Assembly: GCA_003233475.1 (NCBI GenBank)
Contig: QILU01000108.1
Coordinates: 1 to 5,258 of the forward strand
DNA length: 5,258 nucleotides
Direction of reading: 5' to 3'
DNA from: Ahrensia sp.
Lineage (GTDB): Bacteria > Pseudomonadota > Alphaproteobacteria > Rhizobiales > Rhizobiaceae
The translations under genes and the position numbers were made by a program. Position 1 is the first letter of the stretch. Each line of letters begins with the position of its first letter. The notes beneath the pieces are model-generated. The model was not told the origin of the DNA. It ran no database searches and saw nothing but the letters and a program-made list of their open reading frames with translations. Below, one piece after another: positions 1-5,003 of the stretch.

Positions 1-45
1 AACGCCGCTACGCATTTGCACCACTGCGGCCGTAAAAATACTCAT
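1..45 (-). CDS. Nitrilase-superfamily carbon-nitrogen hydrolase, N-terminal fragment (runs off left edge)
   Basis: An ATG at 45-43 on the minus strand opens a frame that stays open to the window edge and encodes 15 residues, MSIFTAAVVQMRSGV. The core AAVVQMRSG is the typical first beta strand of bacterial carbon-nitrogen hydrolases of the Nit1/Nit2 type, which usually begin with a few residues and then A-x-x-Q-M-x-S-G. The frame begins 10 bp after the grxC stop codon, so the two are probably co-transcribed. In alphaproteobacteria the hydrolase next to grxC is commonly annotated as a carbon-nitrogen hydrolase. Members of this branch act as deaminated-glutathione amidases, which would suit a glutaredoxin neighbour. 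The catalytic Glu-Lys-Cys residues lie outside the window, so the substrate is inference. The ribosome binding site is weak (GGGCC upstream). With only 15 codons visible, the family call rests on this motif plus gene order. Confidence 0.72.
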   Translation of the reverse strand, partial: MSIFTAAVVQMRSGV

Positions 46-55
46 AGTGCAGGCC

Positions 56-313
56 CTACGCTTTCAACAATTGATCCAGATTACCGGCCCGCTCCAGAGC
101 CATCAACTCATCACACCCACCAACATGAACATCACCAACAAAAATTTGCGGATAGGTGGTTGAACCGCCTGAGCGCTGAACCATTTCATTGCGCAATTCA
201 GGTTTGAATGTGGCGTCATGCTCCGTAAGCTCCACTCCCTTCGACATAAGCAACCGCTTTGCCGCTGAGCAATAGCCACACAATTTGCGGGTATAAATTG
301 TAACCTCTTTCAT
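56..313 (-). CDS. grxC: Glutaredoxin 3 (GrxC-type), CGYC active site
   Basis: This is a small cytoplasmic thiol oxidoreductase that reduces disulfides or protein-glutathione mixed disulfides using glutathione. The 85 residues match the normal length of bacterial glutaredoxin 3. Visible landmarks are the first beta strand KEVTIYTRK (2-10), the redox site C12-G13-Y14-C15, the cis-proline region T53-Y54-P55-Q-I-F, and the glutathione-binding G65-G66-C67-D68-E69-L70. The usual site is CPYC; here the proline is glycine, as the codons TGT GGC TAT TGC show. The ATG at 313 has an AGGG Shine-Dalgarno sequence with a 6-nt spacer (320-323). It lies 46 bp downstream of comF and 10 bp upstream of the hydrolase start, all on the same strand, which suggests one transcript. 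The family call is secure; any effect of the glycine on catalysis or iron-sulfur cluster binding is inference. Confidence 0.95.
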   Translation of the reverse strand: MKEVTIYTRKLCGYCSAAKRLLMSKGVELTEHDATFKPELRNEMVQRSGGSTTYPQIFVGDVHVGGCDELMALERAGNLDQLLKA

Positions 314-359
314 AAATTGCCCTTCATAAAATAAAACGCCCGTAACCGCGATAGTGAGA

Positions 360-1139
360 TCAAACCTCGTTCACCGCAACCCCATTTGCAACGCGGGCAA
401 ATGTCAAACAGTCAACTTGCGCTGCTCCGCGCCGTTTGAGCGCCCTGGCGCAGGCCTCCAAAGTGGCTCCTGTGGTGAACACGTCATCAATTAATACAAT
501 ATGCTGGCCCTTCACTTCAATCGCTAAATCTTTGGGAACCCGAAACGCACCGCGCACATTTTTATCCCGCTCGCTTCGGCCAAGCCCCACCTGCTGCCTT
601 GTTGCACGAATGCGTTTCAACATTTCCGGAGCGTATCGTAAATTCATTCGCGAAGAAATATGACGAGCCAACTCCGCTGACTGGTTAAACCGCCGCCCGA
701 ACAAGCGCCAGCGATGCAAGGGCACCGGTACAACAATCGCGTTATCCGCTAATATTCCATCGCTTGCCCGCACCATCCAACGCGCCATCCAGGGAGCAAG
801 TTCCAATCGATCAGAAAACTTCAACCCCTGTACCAGACGCCTTGCCACCTCATCATACAAAATCACCGATCGCGCTTTATCAAAAGGCGGCAGCTTGGCA
901 ATTGCCCGCGCACTCATCGCCCCCTCCCCCAACTCATAAGAAAACGGCGAACCCATTACCGCACAATAGGGCTTCTCAATAAACCGTATCCCCGACCAGC
1001 ACTGTGGGCAAACCACGCCCTGTTCATCCACCCGCCGATCGCACGCCAGACAAATGGGCGGCATGAACAGATTACCCAGTTTTGATAACCCTGATTTAGC
1101 CCCGCTTTGAAAGCCGGTAATTTGCACTCCCTCATCCAT
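360..1139 (-). CDS. comF: ComF family protein (phosphoribosyltransferase-like)
   Basis: This is a ComF/GntX-type protein of 259 residues, a usual length. An N-terminal zinc-finger-like segment has C30-x2-C33 and C44-x2-C47. A phosphoribosyltransferase fold follows, with the family signature VPVPLHRWRLFGRRFNQSAELA (about 137-158), the KRIRATRQQVGLGRSERDKNVRGAF block (175-199), and the PRPP-binding loop VLIDDVFTTGAT (215-226) with its two acidic residues D218-D219. In naturally competent bacteria ComF helps move imported single-stranded DNA; in many alphaproteobacteria its role is unproven, and no other competence gene is visible here. The second cysteine cluster seen in many ComF proteins is reduced to C59 (PYCAVMG). 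The ATG at 1139 is preceded directly by an in-frame TGA and has only a distant AGG (about 13 nt away), so the exact start is less certain than the family. It is divergent from the methyltransferase gene and precedes grxC. Confidence 0.93.
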   Translation of the reverse strand: MDEGVQITGFQSGAKSGLSKLGNLFMPPICLACDRRVDEQGVVCPQCWSGIRFIEKPYCAVMGSPFSYELGEGAMSARAIAKLPPFDKARSVILYDEVARRLVQGLKFSDRLELAPWMARWMVRASDGILADNAIVVPVPLHRWRLFGRRFNQSAELARHISSRMNLRYAPEMLKRIRATRQQVGLGRSERDKNVRGAFRVPKDLAIEVKGQHIVLIDDVFTTGATLEACARALKRRGAAQVDCLTFARVANGVAVNEV

Positions 1140-1241
1140 TCAACAATTCTAACCTGAATTTGGGCTTCACCACCAGCGTAAAAAGATAGAAGGCCGGGAA
1201 ATAATATGCGAGATTATTGAATATCAATTGGAGCCCCGCAC
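1140..1241. promoter_or_regulatory. Shared divergent intergenic region of comF and the methyltransferase gene
   Basis: These 102 bp separate two divergent genes, so promoters for both directions should lie here. For comF (minus strand) a possible -35 TTGATA (1222-1227) and -10 TATTAT (1201-1206) are separated by 15 bp, shorter than ideal. No convincing plus-strand promoter is seen; TTGGGC at 1160 lacks a good -10. Two dyads overlap the comF promoter candidate: AATAAT/ATTATT (1200-1205 and 1213-1218, 7-nt spacer) and ATTGA/TCAAT (1216-1220 and 1224-1228, 3-nt spacer). They could be operator half-sites, but short AT-rich dyads arise easily by chance. That a promoter region exists here is likely from gene layout; the specific boxes are weak. 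Confidence 0.45.
1230..1233 (+). promoter_or_regulatory. Ribosome binding site GGAG supporting a TTG start
   Basis: GGAG lies 8 nt before the TTG at 1242. There is no in-frame ATG or GTG between the upstream stop (TGA at 1218-1220) and this TTG, and the first in-frame ATG comes 34 codons later. Residues from the TTG onward (FNQIQHLSRLQRAL) align in character with the conserved N-terminus of NDUFAF5 proteins (IFDR.LKR.Q...A), so the site decides the start. Confidence 0.7.
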
Positions 1242-2057
1242 TTGTTCAACCAAATCCAACACCTGTCGCGCTTGCAAAGAGCCCTTATTTTAGAAAATAA
1301 AGTTCGCGAGAACAAACAAACCTCCTCCGATGGGGGCTTTCTCATGGCTGCGGTGGTGGATGATATGATGGAACGGCTGGGCGCGGTAAAACGGGAGTTT
1401 GACCACGGTATAGCCCTGTTTGGCCGCAGCACTTATTTGCGTGACGCCATGGAGAATGCACCTCAAATAAAATCACTCACCCGGGTGGAAGAAGCTGTTT
1501 ATCTGGGCAAAACCGATAGTACTACCACCCCGACAAATTTGAACTTACCAGAACAGAGCGCCGATCTCATTCTCGCGCCCTTGTCCCTGCACTGGTCGGA
1601 TGATCTGCCCGGCACACTAATTCAATTGCACCAGACATTGCGCCCGGACGGTCTGCTAATGGCCGTTCTGCCCGGGCCGGGCACCCTTCATGAGCTGCGC
1701 ACTGCATTGTTGACGGCTGAGAGTGAGCTTTCCGGCGGCGCGGGCCAGCGGGTTGACCCATTCACTGACATCCGCAATGCCGGAACCCTGTTACAAAGAA
1801 CAAACTACGCCCTTCCCGTGGTTGATCAGGATACGATAACGGTCCGCTACGATACGGGTTTTGATCTGATCCGCGATCTGCGCGCGTTCGGGGTAAGTTC
1901 ACACCTCAAGAAAAACAACAACCCGCCCCTCACAAGGGAAATTATTGCTCGTATGGGCGAAGTATATGCGAATAAATTTTCTGATCCCGATGGTCGAATT
2001 CGCGCCAGCTTCAACCTGGTATCCCTTGCCGGATGGGTGCCCGATAAAAGCCGGTAA
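1242..2057 (+). CDS. NDUFAF5-like SAM-dependent methyltransferase family protein with degenerate SAM motif
   Basis: The 271 residues run in step with the NDUFAF5 (C20orf7) family, whose human member hydroxylates an arginine of complex I subunit NDUFS7. Matching blocks are the N-terminal FNQIQHLSRLQRAL (2-15), ADLILAPLSLHWSDDLPGTL (107-126), LRPDGLL (133-139), PGPGTLHELRTALLTAE (144-160), DPFTDIRNAGTLLQR (172-186), then FDLIRDLRAFG (207-217) and SFNLVSLAGWVP (256-267). Two things are odd. Where the family has an LDLGCGRG-type SAM-binding loop, this protein reads IALFGRSTY (about 57-65), without the acidic and glycine residues. It also ends just after GWVPDKSR, without the usual Q-x-x-P-x-x-x-G-S-A tail. 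It starts at TTG with a good GGAG site. Probable role: complex I assembly or a related modification; whether it still binds SAM is open. It converges on the next gene with a 3-bp gap. Confidence 0.85.
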   Translation: MFNQIQHLSRLQRALILENKVRENKQTSSDGGFLMAAVVDDMMERLGAVKREFDHGIALFGRSTYLRDAMENAPQIKSLTRVEEAVYLGKTDSTTTPTNLNLPEQSADLILAPLSLHWSDDLPGTLIQLHQTLRPDGLLMAVLPGPGTLHELRTALLTAESELSGGAGQRVDPFTDIRNAGTLLQRTNYALPVVDQDTITVRYDTGFDLIRDLRAFGVSSHLKKNNNPPLTREIIARMGEVYANKFSDPDGRIRASFNLVSLAGWVPDKSR

Positions 2058-2060
2058 AAT

Positions 2061-2393
2061 TTAACAATCGTTGTATGTGGCTCGGCCCTCATACACAACG
2101 CAAGGAGCGCTCGGATCTTTATGAGTCACGCTGCGGCGAACAACATAACGTCTTACCCCGGATTTCTTATCAGCGGATTTCTTATCAATTGAACCGGTGA
2201 CAGTGCGGTCAATACCCGGCCCCGAAACTGCGACTCTAACCGGCTTATTTGGACCCGTGTTGAGCAAGGGGGTAAGCATCAAAGCACCCACAAGCCCCAG
2301 AACACAAAGCCCGATAGCGGCCTGAATAGACCCTATACCCGCCGGGTCCAATTCATCCTCAATCGTTTTCTCTCGTTTGCTGAAGAACGCCAT
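2061..2393 (-). CDS. Small single-pass membrane protein, unknown function
   Basis: I do not recognise this 110-residue protein. It has a short charged N-terminus (MAFFSKREKTIEDELDPAG), one hydrophobic segment at about residues 22-45 (IQAAIGLCVLGLVGALMLTPLL), then a soluble C-terminal part with a lysine-rich repeat IDKKSADKKSG (69-79) and a basic stretch RRYVVRRSVTHK (81-92). Two cysteines, C98 and C110 (the last residue), could form a disulfide if that part faces the periplasm. The ATG at 2393 is chosen over in-frame starts further upstream (ATGs at 2519 and 2441) because the 2519 start would overlap the end of mutT and both would add a non-membrane stretch unlike a normal N-terminus. A weak GGGA lies upstream of the ATG at 2393. 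It sits 64 bp after mutT on the same strand, with no clear promoter of its own. A real gene seems likely, given the coherent membrane topology. Confidence 0.68.
   Translation of the reverse strand: MAFFSKREKTIEDELDPAGIGSIQAAIGLCVLGLVGALMLTPLLNTGPNKPVRVAVSGPGIDRTVTGSIDKKSADKKSGVRRYVVRRSVTHKDPSAPCVVYEGRATYNDC
2159..2187 (-). repeat. 15-bp tandem duplication inside the membrane-protein gene
   Basis: Two copies of CGGATTTCTTATCA (14 matching bases, plus strand) begin at 2159 and 2174, a period of 15 bp. The period is five codons, so the reading frame is kept and the protein carries DKKSA followed by DKKSG. It looks like a recent in-frame duplication in a linker between the membrane segment and the C-terminal part. 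Confidence 0.85.
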
Positions 2394-2457
2394 GATGCTT
2401 TCCCAATTCTTAATCAATGTCCCAAAACAATACGCCCACATGGTGAAGAGATGGTTA

Positions 2458-2865
2458 CTAAAGAATTTCCTGGAGCGCGGGGATAAGCGGTAGATCGGCC
2501 GCAGGCATGGGATAATCACGTAAATTCTTAGCCCGAACCCATTTCAAGGCCTGCCCTTCGCGAGATTGGGCAACGCCCCACCAGCGACGGCAAATGTATA
2601 ACGGCATCAACAAATGGAAGTCGTCATATTCATGACTGGCGAAAGAAATCGGTGCCAGACAGGCTGATTTGGTATCCACCCCAAGCTCTTCCTTCAATTC
2701 CCGAATGAGGGCAGCTTCCGGGTTCTCTCCCGGTTCAATTTTCCCGCCGGGAAATTCCCACAACCCGGCCATGGCTTTGCCCTCAGGGCGCTGCGCCAAT
2801 AAAATGCGATCATCCGCATCAATCAACGCACACGCAACCACCAGAACAAGATTCTTATTCGGCAT
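2458..2865 (-). CDS. mutT: MutT-type Nudix hydrolase (8-oxo-dGTP diphosphatase)
   Basis: The 135 residues match the usual length of MutT, which hydrolyses 8-oxo-dGTP to the monophosphate and so keeps oxidised guanine out of DNA. The Nudix box G-x5-E-x7-R-E-x2-E-E-x-G is complete at residues 41-63, with G41, E47, R55, E56, E59, E60 and G62. Before it stands LLAQRPEGKAMAGLWEFPGG (22-41), the conserved MutT substrate-pocket region. After it, ALKWV (106-110) is the familiar W-containing strand. It begins 3 bp after the GNAT stop codon, with an AGGA site that overlaps the end of that gene, so the two are probably translationally coupled. The family is secure; the specific substrate rests on similarity to MutT rather than to other Nudix enzymes. 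Confidence 0.93.
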   Translation of the reverse strand: MPNKNLVLVVACALIDADDRILLAQRPEGKAMAGLWEFPGGKIEPGENPEAALIRELKEELGVDTKSACLAPISFASHEYDDFHLLMPLYICRRWWGVAQSREGQALKWVRAKNLRDYPMPAADLPLIPALQEIL

Positions 2866-2868
2866 AGT

Positions 2869-3654
2869 TCATCCTGTGAAGCTGTCCGGGGCCTGCCGAT
2901 AAGCATAGCGATAGGCCTCAACGAACCCCTCGCTTTCATACAAGTCGATTGCGATGCTGTTATTAGAGACAACCTGAAGCCAGGCCTTTCGCGCACCATT
3001 CTCGCGCCCCCAAAGCAGGGCGTTGCGCACAATCTGGCGGCCAAATCCGAGCCGGCGCATGTTCGGATTGGACACAATCTCAAACAAACCGATCAAATCT
3101 CCAAACCGAACGGCCATAACGGCCGCCAGGGGGTTGCCGCTCCCATCTTCGGTAAGAAACAGCCCCACCTCCCCTTGCACCTGCCCGATAATCTCAGACA
3201 TCCCCGGTTTCACCGAAGCGGAAAAACCTTCCATCACAGCACTTTGGTCGATCCATCTTCCCACATCCTGCAAGGGAACCTGGCTAACGGCTCCGGCCAA
3301 ATTTTTGTCTTCCAGATCAAGGGTCATCACCCACGTTTCATCAAACCGTCGCCATCCTCTTGCATCAAGAATATTATCCAGCTCCGGCGGCGCTAGCGGC
3401 GATTGGCGAAACACCAGCGGTCGTCCAAACCCCTGAAACCGTCGGGCGGCCCGGGCAATACGGTTTTCCAAATCTGAATGATCGGCCCGGTCCAGCGGAT
3501 TGACAGAATTCAACCGCTTGGATGGATGCCCGGCGGTCAAACGGATAGCCCAGGCACCATCGTAAATGGTGTTCGTCGCGGGCCATGAACGGAAGCTTAC
3601 GGCTTCCAGACGACGCACATTCGGCAATTCATAGGCGATGGAAGATGTAGGCAT
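2869..3654 (-). CDS. GNAT family N-acetyltransferase
   Basis: A 261-residue acetyl-CoA-dependent acetyltransferase. The C-terminal GNAT fold is clear: a strand GLFEIVSNPNMR (189-200), the acetyl-CoA pyrophosphate loop R200-R-L-G203-F-G205 fitting R/Q-x-x-G-x-G/A, then helix QIVRNALLWGRENGARKAWLQVV, and the late N231/N232...A-I-D-L-Y-E-S-E-G-F-x-E-x-Y-R-Y block. The N-terminal half (LEAVSFRSWPA..., AIRLTAGHPSKRLNSVNPLD) is shared by a family often found beside argJ and mutT in alphaproteobacteria; its substrate is not known to me. The ATG at 3654 has no Shine-Dalgarno sequence in the preceding 20 nt, and there is no GTG or TTG alternative close upstream. It sits 71 bp after argJ, behind a possible terminator, and 3 bp before mutT. 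Confidence 0.87.
   Translation of the reverse strand: MPTSSIAYELPNVRRLEAVSFRSWPATNTIYDGAWAIRLTAGHPSKRLNSVNPLDRADHSDLENRIARAARRFQGFGRPLVFRQSPLAPPELDNILDARGWRRFDETWVMTLDLEDKNLAGAVSQVPLQDVGRWIDQSAVMEGFSASVKPGMSEIIGQVQGEVGLFLTEDGSGNPLAAVMAVRFGDLIGLFEIVSNPNMRRLGFGRQIVRNALLWGRENGARKAWLQVVSNNSIAIDLYESEGFVEAYRYAYRQAPDSFTG
2872..2875 (-). promoter_or_regulatory. mutT ribosome binding site AGGA, overlapping the GNAT gene end
   Basis: AGGA on the minus strand lies 6 nt before the mutT ATG (2865) and immediately before the TGA of the upstream gene. This arrangement favours re-initiation by ribosomes that have just finished the acetyltransferase. Confidence 0.65.
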
Positions 3655-3673
3655 GGTTGTACTAACTTTAACT

Positions 3674-3709
3674 AAAAAACTGAGCCAATTGATATTCCCT
3701 CAATTGACC
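3674..3709 (-). terminator. Possible Rho-independent terminator after argJ
   Basis: On the minus strand two copies of the self-complementary CAATTG (3701-3706 and 3686-3691) can pair as a 6-bp stem around the 9-nt loop AGGGAATAT. The stem extends by one G-C and two wobble pairs to 9 bp. Three nucleotides later there is a run of six T (3674-3679). The position, 17 bp past the argJ stop, fits a terminator. The stem is AT-rich and imperfect, so it may only attenuate read-through into the GNAT gene. A third CAATTG (3712-3717) could compete for pairing. Confidence 0.4.
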
Positions 3710-3717
3710 TTCAATTG
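3686..3717. repeat. Three CAATTG palindromes in the argJ-GNAT gap
   Basis: CAATTG occurs at 3686-3691, 3701-3706 and 3712-3717, with starts 15 and 11 bp apart. The middle copy extends to TCAATTGA, and another palindrome, CAAATTTG (3718-3725), follows at once. The group may be a hairpin-forming terminator, a protein-binding site, or chance in an AT-rich gap. Confidence 0.6.
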
Positions 3718-3725
3718 CAAATTTG

Positions 3726-4967
3726 TCAGCTGCGATAATCCCCGTTAATCGCCACATATTCTTTGGTTAAATCACAACCCCAAACGGTTGCGGTGCCATC
3801 GCCTATGCCCACATCAACTGAAATCAGTATTTCGTTCCGGCGCATGGTTTTCGAGACTTCCTCTTCGCTGTAGTCCGGATCACGTTCCCCTGCCACCGCA
3901 ACCCGAATACCGCCAAAAGATATGGACAGCTTGTCGCGATCAGCTTCTTCGCCTGCTTTTCCAACGGCCATCACCACCCGTCCCCAATTGGCATCTTCCC
4001 CAGCTACAGCGGTTTTCACCAAAGGCGAGTTGGCGATAGAAAATGCAATTAGCTTTGCGGCCTTATCGTTCTCAGCTCCGCTTACTTGAATTTCGATGTG
4101 CTTCGTCGCCCCTTCTCCATCGCGGATCACCTGCATGGCGAGGTCGTGCATCACCAGACGAACCGCTTCCTTAAAACCGTCATAACGGGGGTCGTCTTTG
4201 CTTTTAAGCTCCTTTCCACCGGCACCACCGGTGGCAAACAGCATCAAGGTATCGCTGGTGGAAGTATCACTATCCACGCTCACCGCGTTAAAGGTTTCCC
4301 CCACCAGAGACGACAAAATTTCTTGAAGAACTGGCGGCGCAACATCCATATCGCTCACCAGAAAAGACAACATGGTCGCCATATCCGGTGCGATCATTCC
4401 CGACCCTTTTGCCATGCCGTTAATGGTTATTGTAACTCCACCCAAATCCACCCTTTGGCTGGTGACCTTCGCATAGGTGTCTGTAGTCATAATGGTTTCG
4501 GCCGCCGCGAGCCAATGGTCTTCAACCGCGTCATTTGCCAGTGCTTCCAACTGGTGCAAAAACGCCCCTGCATCCAGCGGTTCCCCAATCACTCCTGTGG
4601 ATGCAAGATAAACGTCCTCCGGTTCACATCTACAGGCGTTGGCAGCTGCAATTGCGGTTAATCTGGCAGCCTCATCACCTTTTTTACCCGTGAACGCATT
4701 GGCATTCCCCGCATTCACCACCACAGCCCTTGCCATTGGCACACCATTTGAGTCCAATCTGGCACGGCACCAATCCACCGGGGCAGATGAACATTTTGAC
4801 CGGGTGAACACCCCTGCCACAGAGGCCGGTTGATCAAAAACCATTAACAGCAAATCTGACCGACCGGAATATTTTATTCCGGCACACGTCGCCATTCGAA
4901 CCCCGGAAAGTGCGGGCACAGACGCAGGAAATTTGGGAGCAAGCGGAGAAATTTTCATTGATTTCAA
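3726..4967 (-). CDS. argJ: Bifunctional glutamate N-acetyltransferase / amino-acid N-acetyltransferase (ArgJ)
   Basis: ArgJ transfers the acetyl group from N-acetylornithine to glutamate, recycling acetyl in arginine biosynthesis; bifunctional forms also use acetyl-CoA. The 413 residues have the full family length. Key motifs are [13 protein letters not shown] (82-94), [10 protein letters not shown] (121-130, oxyanion-hole region), [10 protein letters not shown] (158-167), and the self-cleavage site [15 protein letters not shown] (188-202). There T198 becomes the N-terminal nucleophile of the beta chain after autoproteolysis between A197 and T198. Also present are [25 protein letters not shown] and the C-terminal AINGDYRS. 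The start is TTG at 4967, with GGGAGG 6 nt upstream; the ATG three codons later (4958) would have a 15-nt spacer. No residue of the active site appears to be missing. It lies 36 bp after the parvulin gene, probably co-transcribed. Bifunctionality cannot be read from sequence alone. Confidence 0.97.
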   Translation of the reverse strand: MKSMKISPLAPKFPASVPALSGVRMATCAGIKYSGRSDLLLMVFDQPASVAGVFTRSKCSSAPVDWCRARLDSNGVPMARAVVVNAGNANAFTGKKGDEAARLTAIAAANACRCEPEDVYLASTGVIGEPLDAGAFLHQLEALANDAVEDHWLAAAETIMTTDTYAKVTSQRVDLGGVTITINGMAKGSGMIAPDMATMLSFLVSDMDVAPPVLQEILSSLVGETFNAVSVDSDTSTSDTLMLFATGGAGGKELKSKDDPRYDGFKEAVRLVMHDLAMQVIRDGEGATKHIEIQVSGAENDKAAKLIAFSIANSPLVKTAVAGEDANWGRVVMAVGKAGEEADRDKLSISFGGIRVAVAGERDPDYSEEEVSKTMRRNEILISVDVGIGDGTATVWGCDLTKEYVAINGDYRS

Positions 4968-4973
4968 TTAATG

Positions 4974-4979
4974 CCTCCC
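4974..4979 (-). promoter_or_regulatory. Ribosome binding site GGGAGG favouring the argJ TTG start
   Basis: GGGAGG on the minus strand is a strong Shine-Dalgarno sequence, 6 nt before TTG (4967) and 15 nt before ATG (4958). The spacing favours TTG, although only three residues (MKS) depend on the choice. Confidence 0.65.
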
Positions 4980-5003
4980 GTTGATGGTGAAGCCCGATTA
5001 ATC

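Noticed and set aside
329..350. Terminator between comF and grxC (CGCGGTTACGGGCG then TTTTATTTT on the minus strand)
   Set aside because: Only about three base pairs can form before the T-rich tract, so the hairpin is not credible, and grxC follows closely on the same strand.
2069..2100. Hairpin CGTTGTATG...CATACACAACG near the convergent gene ends
   Set aside because: The stem has a 2-nt bulge, there is no T-run on either side, and the region codes for the end of the membrane protein. I do not call it a terminator.
2394..2519. Longer version of the membrane protein starting at 2519
   Set aside because: It would overlap mutT by 62 bp and add a stretch unlike a normal N-terminus. The ATG at 2393 gives a compact protein with a single membrane segment.
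3023..3436. Plus-strand open frame of 137 codons opposite the GNAT gene
   Set aside because: Its composition (Ser, Pro and Arg rich) is typical of antisense reading of a coding gene, and the opposite strand has a clear acetyltransferase.
4086..4661. Plus-strand open frame of 191 codons opposite argJ
   Set aside because: It lies entirely antisense to a secure argJ, is rich in His, Arg and Cys without any recognisable motif, and has no ribosome binding site I can see. It is a frame shadow.
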